Shown here: piece after piece, positions 24,695-35,009 of the stretch | Numbering within the stretch: position 1 is the first letter of the stretch | Layout of the letters: every line of letters starts with the position of its first letter | From: Ceratotherium simum simum | Lineage: Eukaryota > Chordata > Mammalia > Perissodactyla > Rhinocerotidae | NCBI RefSeq assembly: GCF_000283155.1 | Contig: NW_004454180.1 | Span: 17,914,185-17,978,184, forward strand | Length of the DNA stretch: 64,000 bases | Direction of reading: 5' to 3' | Made by a program: the position numbers and the translations under genes | The notes under the pieces: generated by a model | What the model was told of the DNA's origin: nothing | The model's database searches: none | Seen by the model: only the letters and a program-made list of their open reading frames with translations

Positions 24695-27152
24695 GTCAAA
24701 GCTGAGTGGGAGGTGCAATGCAAGGATGTCTTCTCTCACTAGTCCTTTTCACATCACACTAGAAGTCCTTTCTAATGTAATTAGACAAGAAAAGGAAATA
24801 AAAGGTAATACAGACTGGGAAGGAAGACATAAAAACTTTGTTCACAAATGACATGATCGTCTACTATGCAGAAAATCCAAAAGAATAAACAAAAAAAATT
24901 CCTGGAACAAATAAGCAATTTTACCAAGGTTGCAGGACATGGTAAATACACAAAAGTCAATCACTTTTCTATATACCAACAATGAACATGTGGAATTTGA
25001 AATTAAAGACACAATACCACTTACATTAACACCCCCCAAAATGAAATAGTTAGATACAAATCTAACAAAATATATACAAGATCTATTTGAGGAAAACTAA
25101 GAAACTTATGCATGAAATCAAAGAAGAACTAAATAAATGGAGAGATATTCAATGTTCATGGATAGGAAGACAATACTGTCAAGATGTTGGTTCCTCCTAA
25201 TTTGATCTACAGATTCAATGCAATCCCAATCAAAATCTCAGTAAGTTATTTTCTGGACATCAACAAACTGATTCTAAAGTTTATATGCAGAAGCAAAAGA
25301 CCCACAATAGCCAACACAATATTGAAGGAGAAGAACAAAGCTGGAGGACTGACACAACCCAATGCCAAGACTTATTATAAAGCTACAGTAATCAAGACAG
25401 TGTGTTTCCCGGCAAAAGAATAGACAAATAGATCAAGGAACAGAACAGAGAGCCCAGAAACAGACCCCATAAATACAGTCAGCTGATCTCTGACAAAGGG
25501 ACAAAGGCAATACAATGGAACACAGATAGTCTTTTCAACAAATGGTGCCACAGCAACATGCAAAAACATGAGTCAAGACACAGACCTTACCCCCTTCACA
25601 AAAATTAACTCAAAATGGGTGCCAGCCCCATGGCTTAGCAGTTAAGTGCGCACACTCCGCTGCTGGCGGCCCGGGTTCGATCCCGGGCGCACACTTACGC
25701 ACCGCTTCTCCGGCCATGCTGAGGCCACGTCCCACATACAGCAACTAGAAGGATGTGCAGCTATGACCATACAACTATCTACTGGGGCTTTGGGAGAAAA
25801 TAAATAAATAAATAAAATTATTAAAAAAAAAAATTAACTCAAAATGGATCACAGATCTAACTGTAAAGCAAAAAAATATAAAACTCCTAGAAGATAACAT
25901 AGGATAAAACCTAGATGACCTTGAGTATGGCAATAACTTTTTAGATACAACACCAAAGGCACATTTCTATGAAAGAAATGATGGATAAACTGGACTCCAT
26001 TAAAATGAAAAACTTCTGCTATGCAAAAGGTAAAGTCAAGAGAATGAGAAGGCAAGCCACAGACGGGGAGAAAATAATTGCAAAAGACACATCTAATAAA
26101 GAACTGTTACCTAAAACACACAACGAGCCCTTAAAACTCAACAATAAGAAAACAAACAACTTGATTAAAAATTGGGCCAAAGTTCTTAACCAAGGAAGAC
26201 ATATAGATGGCAAATAAGCATATGAAAAGATGCTCCACATTATATGTTATCAAAGAAATGCAAATTAAAACAACGAGACACCACTACACACCTATTAGAA
26301 TGGCCAAAATCTGGAACACTGACAATACCAAATGCCAATGAGGATGCAGAGCAACAGAAACTCATTCACTGCTGGTAGGAAGGCAAAATCCTACAGCCAC
26401 TTTGGAAGACAGGCAGTTTTTTACAAAACTAAACAGACTCTTACCATACAATCCAGTAACTGTGCTCCTTGGTATTTACCCAAAGGAGGTGAAAACTTAT
26501 GTCCACACGAAAATCTACACACAGATGTTTATAGCAGCTTTCTTGTAACTGCCAAAACCTGGAAGCAATCAAGATGTCCTTCAGTAGATGAATGGATCAA
26601 TAAACTGTGGTACATCCCAACAATGGAATATTATTCAGGGCCAAAAATAAATAAGATATCAAGGCATGAAAAGACATGGAGAAAACTTTAATGCTCATTA
26701 CTAAGGGAAAGAAGCCAATCTGAAAAGGCTACATACTGTATGATTCCAACCATATGACATTCTGGAAATGCAAAACTGTGGACACAGTAAAAGTGGTTGC
26801 TAGAGAGGGAAGAGGAGGCAAATAGGCCGAGCACAGAGGACTTTTAGGGCAGTGAAAATACTCTGTATGACACTATAATGATGGATATTTGTCATTTAAC
26901 ATTTGTTCAAACCTATAAAATATACAATACCAGGAGTGAACCCTAATGTAAACTGTAGACTTGGGTGACTATGATGATTCAATGTAGGTTCATCAGTTGT
27001 AACAAATGTACCACTCTGGTGGGGGATGTTGATAAATGGGGGAGGCTATGCATATGTGGCAGCAGGAGGTATATGAGAAATCTCTCTACCTTCCCCTCAA
27101 TTTTGATGTGAACCTAAAACTGCTCTAGAAAAATAAAGTCTTTAAAAAAAAA
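24695..27152 (+). mobile_element. L1, 5'-truncated, same subfamily as the 39-46 kb copy
   Basis: It begins inside the ORF2 reverse-transcriptase region (CAAGGATGTCTTCTCTCACT) and runs through AATGACATGATCGTCTACTA, GGTTCCTCCTAATTTGATC, the ORF2 C-terminal part and a 3' UTR ending ACCTAAAACTGCTCTAGAAA then AATAAAGTC and poly-A. Short open pieces remain (for example 25184-25423, encoding NKLILKFICRSKRPTIANTI), but stops and frameshifts are common. An ERE1 interrupts it at 25619-25829. Confidence 0.88.
25619..25829 (+). mobile_element. ERE1 SINE with 18-bp target duplication, inside L1
   Basis: Head GGTGCCAGCCCCATGGCTTA (slightly mutated), B box GGTTCGATCCC, tail CTACTGGGGCTTTGGGAG followed by TAAA repeats. 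The 18-bp duplication AAAATTAACTCAAAATGG lies at 25601-25618 and 25830-25847, within host L1 sequence. This SINE is therefore younger than the L1. Confidence 0.96.
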
Positions 27153-27240
27153 GTTGTGTAGCTGCAACAGAGACCATAATGGCCCCGCAAAGCCTAAAAT
27201 ATTTACTATCTGTCTTTAAGAAAAACTTGCCTGTCCCTCG
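27153..27240 (+). mobile_element. hAT-type DNA transposon fragment
   Basis: GCAACAGAGACCATAATGG, then CCCGCAAAGCCTAAAATATT, TACTATCTGTC and CTTGCCTGTCCCTC match the right half of a common hAT-Charlie-like element. A second fragment of the same family lies at 48605-48799. Confidence 0.6.
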
Positions 27241-27608
27241 TTTAATATATTAAATGAGTGATTAGATCAAGAGACGCAGTTTCTACCCGCCTCTCAAACT
27301 CTCATTAAGTTATCACAAAAGACAACTTAAAAATTTTATGTCCATTGTAATGTAATAAAAATTATCATTAACAAATATTGGGGAACTCATGGAAGAGGAA
27401 AAAGTAGACTGGATCAGGATCCAGAACAGAGATGCTACAGCTACAATCACTGAAAACAAAACGCCACTGCAAAAACAGAAAGCGTTCTTCATTTAAAAAG
27501 TCCCAGAAAAATTCCAATTTCAGAATCAATAAAATAGAAAGAGGCTTGGAAGAAACATCAAGGTAATGTTTACAATTGGACCCGTCTTAGCCACTCCTCC
27601 TAGCATAT
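27241..27608. other. AUH intron 4, no recognised element
   Basis: Short unassigned stretch. Confidence 0.4.
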
Positions 27609-27609
27609 A

Positions 27610-27785
27610 CAGTCATGTATGCATCAGGCAATTTTGTCATTGTGTGAACATCATAGAGTGTACTGATACAACCCTAGACAGGATAGCTTACAACACACCT
27701 AGACTATATAGTACTAATCTTATGGGCCCACAATTGTATATTCTGTCCATAGTTGACCAAAATGTCATTATGCATCGCTTGACTA
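27610..27785 (+). mobile_element. Tigger-like MITE, degraded
   Basis: Left end CAGTCATGTATGCATCAGGC has lost part of its first 40 bases. Shared interior CATCATAGAGTGTACTGATA and CTAGACTATATAGTACTAAT. Right end decayed to CATCGCTTGACTA. Confidence 0.75.
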
Positions 27786-28019
27786 TATACAAAGTTACGG
27801 ACAGCATCAACTTTTACTTCCAAGATCAACCTCTCTGACCAACATGGAAACCATGTCCACGCTCTGCCTTAGGAGACATCTGACCATGAGGTTGAAGCTG
27901 GGAAGAAAAGCAGAGGAGAGCCCCCGATAACACCAGCACGGGATAAAAAAATGTAGAAAGTCAACAACCACCATTCTAGGAATCAAAACACATACATTCT
28001 AAAACTTAGCTCTAAAAAA

Positions 28020-30000
28020 TATATAAGTGAACAACAATAGCAAAACCACACAAGACGCCAAAAGATGTTACCTAGTCAAATTCTACTAATCTTTCAAATA
28101 ACAGATGATTTTCCTGTATAGCACAGAAAAAGATGGAAAGCTTTTCACCTCATTCTATGAAGGTTGTACAACCTTGATACCAAACCAGAAAAGGGTAACA
28201 CAAAAAACAAAATTGGATCAGTCTCATTTATTATATCAGAATATATAAAATTGAATCCAGCAGTGTAGATTAAAAACCACCATAACCACTAACCACAATG
28301 ACCAGGTAGGGTTTATTCTAGTAATAGAAGGCCAGTGCAGCATTATTAAGTCTACTAATACGATTTAGTATATAAAGGCTAAATGAGATAAATTCTAATA
28401 TACACCAATTGTAATCCTGACATATATCAAAAAAGCAGTTGACAAACTTTAATACTGATTCCTGATTAAAAACAGCAACAAACTCCTAACAAGGTGAAAT
28501 AGAAGAAAACTCCCTGAACTTGATAATTACTAGAAAAATATTAAAAGTATTTGTCAAAGTCAAATAAAGATAAGGATGAACACTCCCACTTCAACAAGTG
28601 AATATTGTACCAAGGGACTTAGCCAATGCAAAAATATATGAAAAATATATAAGATTAAAATGTTGGGGGGAAAAAGATTAAAATTGCCTTATTTATAGAT
28701 AATGAACTTTTTATCTGGAAAACACAAGAAAATTGAAAAATAATAAATAATACAAGTAATTAGTAAATTGGCATGATATAAAATAAGCACATAAAATTTA
28801 ATAATTTTCCTACAGACCTATGATAACCAGACTTCAACAGAAATGGAGGGAAAAGATCCCATTTAAAGAAATAAATGCTATAAAATAGCTATGAATAAAT
28901 TTTAGGAAGAAAAAAGGTACAAGACCAAGGCCAATGTGAAGAAAACTTTCTTGAAAGACATTAAAAAATGAATGACCCCCCTCAAAATGAGAGCCATGCA
29001 CATCATGGATGGAAAGATTCAATATCATAAAAATGTCAATTCTTTCTAAATAAGATTGAGAGGAATTCCACCCACAGTCCCACGAGAGTATTTTTTCTCT
29101 TTGCTTTACAAACTAACAATTCTAAATTCATTTGAAAGAACTAATGTGTGAGAATTACCAAAGAAAATCTTTAAGGGAAAAACAAAAAGAACAGTGAAGG
29201 GAACTTAGTACCTTCTAGACATTAAAAGTTTTCCATTTAAAGCCACTGGAATTGAATTAGGGTGGCACATTAGGAGACAATATCTGTGATACATTTAACA
29301 ACAAAAGATTAATATAAAAATGGCTTTTAAATTAATAAGTAATTATGCCCTAGAAAAGAAGATGAAGGATGTGAAAGGGCAATGTACAGAAGGGGAAATG
29401 CAAGTCTACTTGAAAAGATAAAACATCACACAAGCATTCACACAAGGAAATGCAAATTAAAATGCTAAGATGTCTTTTTTTTTTAACCTTGGCAAACTTA
29501 AAAAATAGCAACATTAACTGCTGTCAGGAATATGAGGAAACAGCTACTGTCATGTAATTAATGGGAATATAAATTATTACAACCTCTCTGGAATATAATC
29601 TGGTAGGATTTTTTAAAATGTAAAATGAACACATGATACTTAGAATTGCAATTCCATGTTTAGAATTCATCCTATAAGTACACATACTAACGTTCTAAAA
29701 GACTGGGTACAAAGATTCACTGCTTTATTTTGAACAACAACAACAACAAAAAGCCCTAAATGTTCATTAATAATTTAAAATTTAAGAAATAATTTAAAAT
29801 TCTGGATAAGACTATGCCATGGATTACTATGCAGCAATATATTAAAAAGTATTAATAATAAAGCAGATTGATATGTACTGAGATATAAATATTACACAGA
29901 AGTCTGTGATTCTAAGGAAATAACATGATCTAGTTTACGTAAAAACCAAAAAATTCCAAATCTATAAATATGTTTGGGTATGCAGTTATTTAAGAGATAC
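28020..30000 (+). mobile_element. L1 ORF2 and 3' part, very old
   Basis: Heavily diverged sense L1: TACAACCTTGATACCAAACC, GACCAGGTAGGGTTTATTCT, GCTAAATGAGATAAATTCTA, AAAAAGCAGTTGACAAAC, CACATCATGGATGGAAAG and, near the end, ATGTTCATTAATAATT and GGATTACTATGCAGCAATAT. All frames are broken. Confidence 0.7.
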
Positions 30001-30293
30001 AGACACTTAAATCAAAGGCTGATGCCAAATTATTCTCTTTGTTTTCTAATAACTACCTTCATATGCCATGTTATCATACATAGGAGATATCTTTAATTAT
30101 AAAATATTTTTCACAATTTTTAAAATTAAATACATTACATGCCGGTTTACAGCAACCAGCTATATAGGTCATGCTTATCTAATTATATATTAAGTTTTTT
30201 TGCCAAAGTTTATATAAAGACAGTGCGCAACTTTTTAAATCTGACATTAAGGCCATCTTCAGTATGCTAAAAGGAGAATTTAATTGTGCTTAC
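30001..30293. other. AUH intron 4 next to exon 4 donor
   Basis: AT-rich intron, no repeat recognised. Confidence 0.4.
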
Positions 30294-30380
30294 CGATTTC
30301 ATTAATCACTGCTCTTATTTTGGAGACAAAAGGACCAACTTCACTGGAATTCATTTTGACTCTTTCCTTAAGGTCAGCAC
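30294..30380 (-). CDS. AUH: AUH exon 4
   Basis: The exon has 87 nt. It completes the split glycine and then reads [18 protein letters not shown] followed by [10 protein letters not shown], ending on the first base of an alanine codon. ADLKER finishes the conserved CAGADLKE motif of the enoyl-CoA hydratase superfamily. The acceptor is ACTTTACAG and the donor GTAAGC. The human protein, as I recall it, has ERAKMSSSEVG and VINDI here, so substitutions are conservative and the reading frame is intact. The exon stands alone: the nearest neighbours are 30.8 kb upstream (exon 3) and 24.9 kb downstream (exon 5) in the direction of transcription. Confidence 0.95.
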
Positions 30381-30580
30381 CTGTAAAGTATTTTATTTAC
30401 AAATATAGTCTAGTTATAAACAAAATTTTAAGGCAATGAACTGAAAATTTACTTAAGATTCACACATAACTTGAAGATTCACTGAATTTATCTGTTAATC
30501 TGTTAACTTTTCCTTCTCAAAGACCAGCATCAGGAAGAATTAAATATTTGCTTGTTCATACATCTACCATGTGCTTAAAG

Positions 30581-30922
30581 TAGTGGTTCTCAAACTTGGT
30601 GGTCTCAGGACCCCTTTACACTCTTAGAAGAAGAGACTTTGTTTAGATTACATCTATCACTAGCTACTCTATCTGAAACTACAAAATTTGTGAAATATTT
30701 ATTTACTCACTTAATAACATAAATAAATCCATTCATATTAACATAAATGACTACAGATTGATGCCACTTCCTTGGTTCTTGCAAAGAGGCTGGCAGTTTT
30801 ACCCACCATTGCTTTTGCCCCATCAGTGCAAACGCCCACCCAGCGAAAAGGGCAAATCACGCCTTACTGCTATGAAAATCCTTTTGACTCCGTGGACGCC
30901 TGCCTTGGTTTGAGAATCACCG
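30581..30922 (+). mobile_element. hAT DNA transposon, non-autonomous, with terminal repeats
   Basis: Left end TAGTGGTTCTCAAACTTGGT and, reversed, right end CGGTGATTCTCAAACCAAGG form inverted repeats. The interior has GGTCTCAGGACCCCTTTACA and TTTTGCCCCATCAGTGCA. The flanks GCTTAAAG (left) and GCTTTAAA (right) look like the 8-bp duplication expected for hAT insertion, with one slip. It lies about 200 bp upstream of AUH exon 4 in the gene's direction. Confidence 0.8.
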
Positions 30923-31160
30923 GCTTTAAAGTATGAACAAACAGACAATTTCATAATTATGAGTTTATGAGAGAATAACTCTGGAACTGAGAAAAGTACA
31001 CATAAGGATTCCTTAAGGGATCATTTACTCTGTGGCTCAACAAAGACATCCTTTTAAACAAAATTAAACTATCCGAGAAAAGGTAGGCCCCCACTTAAAT
31101 AAACAGACAAAAATCAAAGTAAAATTACAGCATAGAAGGTGCACACTCAGCTACTTCCTC
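30923..31160. other. AUH intron 3, no recognised element
   Basis: Short unassigned stretch. Confidence 0.4.
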
Positions 31161-31239
31161 TCTTATTAGTTCATTATAAACTGATCATGACTAGAGACAG
31201 TATCTAGTAGGAGCTGACGCTGGGACATTCTGAGCCCAC

Positions 31240-31900
31240 ACACCTCCAGTGGAGTGAGAATTGCAGTTGACAGCATATCCCACAACTCATCAGTTCTTAG
31301 GTATATATACCCTAGAAAATCTCTCAAACATAAGCCCAAGGAAATAGGTACATTAACATTCAATGCAACATACAAAAAATAACACAAAATTGGAAGTAAA
31401 TATCCATCAAAATGATTATTAATAAAACTGGGACATATTTATACAACAGAATGTTATACGTACAGCGTAAAAATGAAGGAATTAAGAGTATAAATATGGA
31501 TAAATCTAACAATGTTGAAGGATATATAATACATATAATTATATATTAATATATATGTTAATATAATACATGTAATTTATAATTATATATAACTACAGAA
31601 AGATACATAGGATAATAACCATTTACATAAGTTTTTAATACAAGAATGCTATTTAGGGATATAAAACATGCATGGAAATTATAAATACCAAATTCAATTG
31701 GTGGTGACCTTTGGAGGGAGGGAGAGAGATGTGATTGGCAATGGGCACAGAGGACTTTAATCTTATTTGTAGTATTGTATTGCTTAAGTTATATGGTGGG
31801 TACTCAATCTATTAGTCTTTAAATGTTTTTGGATGCCTCAATATACATCTTCATAATTAATTTTTGCCATGAAGAATTAAAATTTATCATGGAATAAAAC
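31240..31900 (+). mobile_element. L1 3' part, old
   Basis: TATATACCCTAGAAAATCTC, AAACTGGGACATATTTATAC, CAACAGAATGTTATACG, GGTGGTGACCTTTGGAGGGA and a final AT-rich 3' UTR follow the order of L1 ORF2 end to 3' UTR. An AT-only palindromic stretch lies inside (31508-31590). Confidence 0.65.
31508..31590. repeat. AT-rich palindromic stretch
   Basis: Almost pure A/T with alternating ATATAT and several self-complementary blocks such as AATTATATATTAATATATAT. Confidence 0.8.
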
Positions 31901-32800
31901 TGTTAGTAGGGCCAAAAAAAATTCTAAACTAGTAGGATGTATTTGTTAAAAGAAATAATGGTTCAACTCACTGTCATTTAACACTGAGAATATAATTTTA
32001 AATTGAGAATATAAAATGTTGCTTAGTGCATGTTGGCTAATACATATTGGTTAATAAAAGTAGCTAAATGTGCAATATGAGGGAGAGGAATAGACAAAAG
32101 AGGAGCAAAGCAATGAAGAGGAGAAAGATGATGGGAGAGATAGGGACTCCAGATGAGGTGGTCCTGAAGGAGTCCCCTGTAACTGCATCATGGGGTCCAT
32201 CAAGTCCTCCGGCCTCAAAGTGGGTTATACCATTAGGGAGCCCTCCAACACACCAACTAATGCTCTGATGCGGGGGGGCTTTCTCAACATTCTGACTCTG
32301 TGACCACACAGCATACTCTGAAAACCATACTCAGGTTAAAGAGACTAGGCTGCTGGAAGCCAGGTCAAGAGCTAAAAGGAATCCAGGTTTGCTCTTGACA
32401 GGTGTAGCCCATTCACTGCACACCAGTCCCAGCAGAGAGATGTGAAAGACATGTTCTGGTTATTGAGGGCAGCCTTATCCACACAACCATGTGAGACCGC
32501 TTCAAGATTCAAGGTTTACTGTAGAAATAATTACCTTTCTCCATGGAATATTAAACATTCATAACCTTGTGACTACTTTTTAAAAATTTTAATATCCTTT
32601 TTGTTTTACTTTGGAAACATACCCTGGAACCTTGAACACATAGAACCTAAAAATAAAGTTTCACCTCTATTCCTTCTGAGATCATGAATTTTTTATATGA
32701 CAGCATCCAAAGTTTTATTCGAGGCCTAGTATTCCCCAGTCCTTTTATTGTCTAAGTTCACTATTTAGAAAGCAAAAAAGTAAATACTTTTTACCTTTTT
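31900..32800. other. AUH intron 3, unassigned, partly gene-like
   Basis: 32060-32480 has balanced composition and a 66-codon plus-strand frame opposed by an 81-codon minus-strand frame. 32655 carries AATAAA in CCTAAAAATAAAGTTTC. I recognise neither a protein nor a repeat family. It could be an old processed pseudogene or an LTR. Confidence 0.25.
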
Positions 32801-32809
32801 AAATCCTCT

Positions 32810-33220
32810 AAGTCCATGACCATTCCCCTCAGGTGAGCCCTTTCACTGCCTGGCAATCCTACTGTATTTCCCTCCTCCATTAGCTCTCCTATTCATCTTA
32901 CAGTCCATTTCACAACATCCCTCTCTCCTCAAACCTCAAAACCTCCTACCCAATCCAATACCAGCTTACTAAGAAAACAGAAGTATTCAGAAGAGAAATC
33001 CCACCAGCACCCACCACCAAATCTACCCGCCTACCAGGATCTGAACCCATACACTCTGCTCTCCCTTCCTGTTACTACAGATAGACTAACTCATGACCGA
33101 GGCCAAATGTCCCTCTTGGGCACTAGATTCCATCCCTTCTTATCTCCTCAGGGACATCACTCCAGCAACTCCAGGAAGCCACTCTTCCTGGCTAGCATCA
33201 TCAATGGTATCCCTCCTTAG
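32810..33220 (+). mobile_element. LINE2 (L2) fragment
   Basis: Pyrimidine-rich run with ACCTCAAAACCTCCTACC, TATCTCCTCAGGGACATCAC and CCACTCTTCCTGGC, in the order of the L2 ORF2 region upstream of the RT core. Confidence 0.55.
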
Positions 33221-33256
33221 AGAATCATTCCCCTCAGCTACAGTAAGGCTATAATA

Positions 33257-33334
33257 CAGTCATGCGCCACGCAACGACGTTTCAGTGACGGACCACATAT
33301 ATCATAGTGGTTCCATAAGATAGTACCACACAGC
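33257..33334 (-). mobile_element. Tigger-like MITE, one end only
   Basis: The end CAGTCATGCGCCACGCAACG with GACGGACCACATATATCATA and GATAGTACCACACAGCC is the reversed right end of the family. TA precedes it. The other half is lost and an L1 tail abuts it. Confidence 0.75.
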
Positions 33335-33343
33335 CTGTGGCCT

Positions 33344-33446
33344 TACGGTGGTAATCATCTCACAATATATGTAAATCAAACTATCATGCTGTATACCTTA
33401 AACTTATACGTGATATATGTCAATTATCGCTCAATAAAACTGGAAA
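33344..33446 (+). mobile_element. L1 3' tail fragment
   Basis: GGTGGTAATCATCTCACAAT, CATGCTGTATACCTTAAACT, ATGTCAATTATCGCTCAATA: the same 3' tail as at 6499-6668. Confidence 0.65.
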
Positions 33447-33753
33447 AACAATATGTTGAAAGCAAAGAATTGGAAACTGCCAGAAAAGAATAGGATCCCA
33501 GTTGAAACTCTCAATATCAGTATTTTAAAAGACCCCTTTTTTGGCAATGTAGCAGCTTTTTTCTCTCCCTGCAGCAAGAAAGCAAAGTAAGATCAGGACT
33601 GCCTGCTGTGAGGTGCAACAAGGGCAACTATGAAAGAGAAGACAGTGAAGAGTAACCGCAACCTCAGGACGAGCATGCAAAGTTTTATCAACGGTACATT
33701 TGTGAGTTGTGTATCAGCTAGATCCCTTCAAAACTATCCGTACCTCCTGAACA

Positions 33754-34155
33754 GGCCAGCCCTGCAGGTCGAGTGGTTAAGACTCAGCGCTCAGGGCCGC
33801 AGCCCAGGCTCCTTTCCTGGTCAGGGCACCACACCACCGTCTGTTGGTTGTCATACTGTGGTGGCTGCGTGTTGCTGTGATGCTAAAAGCTCTGCCACCA
33901 GGATTCAAATACCAGCCAGGTCACCCACGGTGGACAGGCTTCAGCAGAGCTTCCAGACTAGACAGACTAGGAAGAAGGACCTGGACACCCACTTCCAAAA
34001 AAACTGGCCATGAAAACCCTAGGAACAGCAGTGGAGCATCGTGTGACATAGTGCAGGAAGCTGAGAGGATGGCACAGAAAGACTGGGCAGCATTCCGCTC
34101 TGCTGTATATAGGGTCCCTAGGAGGAAGTATCGACTCCACGGCACTAACAACAAA
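33754..34155 (+). mobile_element. long tRNA-headed SINE with RTE-type 3' tail
   Basis: About 400 bp. The head GGCCAGCCCTGCAGGTCGAG TGGTTAAG resembles the ERE tRNA-derived head. A non-tRNA body follows (GTGGTGGCTGCGTGTTGC, CGGTGGACAGGCTTCAGC, CCTGGACACCCACTTCC, AACTGGCCATGAAAACCC). The 3' end AGGGTCCCTAGGAGGAAGTA TCGACTCCACGGCACTAACAA closely parallels the 3' end of the RTE LINE at 21520-21565, so it was probably mobilised by RTE machinery. Open frames of 127 and 150 codons over it are chance. Confidence 0.75.
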
Positions 34156-34320
34156 ATTTATCTATTCCAGCTAAAATTTCAAATTTATTGGCATCAGTTA
34201 ATCTTAATATTATCCTACCAGTTCAATCTCCATGGAATTTATACCATGGTCTCCTTTTTCAATCTGAATATTGTTTATTTGTTCCCTCACCCTTGATTAA
34301 TCTTGTCAGAAGTCTGACTA

Positions 34321-34531
34321 TAGCCATGCGCCGCATAACAAAGCTTTTGTCAACAACGGACCGCATATCTGACGGTGGTCCCGTCAGATTAGCACCATAA
34401 AGCCTAGGTGCGTAGTAGGCTACACTCCACGAGGTTTCTGTAGGTACACTCTATGATGTTCACACAGCGACCAAACTGCCTAACGACGCATTTCTCAGAA
34501 TATACCCCTGTCGTTAAGCGACGCATGACTG
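34321..34531 (-). mobile_element. Tigger-like MITE
   Basis: Both ends present: TAGCCATGCGCCGCATAACA on the left and CATGACTG closing the right end, with GTCGTTAAGCGACG just inside. TA flanks on the left and TA follows on the right. The interior contains TACACTCTATGATGTTCACA. Confidence 0.85.
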
Positions 34532-34549
34532 TATTTGACTCTACAAAGA

Positions 34550-35005
34550 ACCAGCTTTTGGGCTTTATTATCCTCACTACTTGCATGTTTTTCATGTCAT
34601 AAGTTTATGCTCCTTTTCATTTCCTTCCTTCTACCCTATCTGGGTTTATTCTGTAGTTATTTTTGTCATTTCTTAAGTTGAAGTCTTAGTTTATTCATTT
34701 TGAGCCTTTATTCTTTCCTGAAGCACGATCTTAACTATACTACGCAATTTTTAAAATATTTTGTTAGAATTTAATTCTGAGTATGTTCTAATTTCCATTA
34801 AGATTCCTCTGTTGAGCTGTAAATTATTTAGAAGTTATTTTAAATTTCCCAATGTAGGAGACTTTTTCTAATTAGCTTTTTGTAAATGACTTCTACCCTA
34901 ACTGTCTATAGTCAACAGAACTCAGCCTTTGAAATCTGTGGAGGTTTTATAGCCAAGCACACGGTTAATTTTCATGAATATTCCATGTGTGCTTGAAAGG
35001 AATGC
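34550..35005 (-). mobile_element. L1 ORF2 fragment, antisense (first part)
   Basis: Plus-strand blocks AAAGAACCAGCTTTTGGGCT, CTGTTGAGCTGTAAATTATT, ACTGTCTATAGTC and TTCCATGTGTGCTTGAAAGG AATG are the reverse of ORF2. The same L1 resumes near 36590, so the sequence between is an insertion. Confidence 0.75.
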
Positions 35006-35009
35006 ATGG

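Noticed and set aside
33630..34296. Overlapping frames of 127 and 150 codons
   Set aside because: They cover the long SINE and read it in two different frames.
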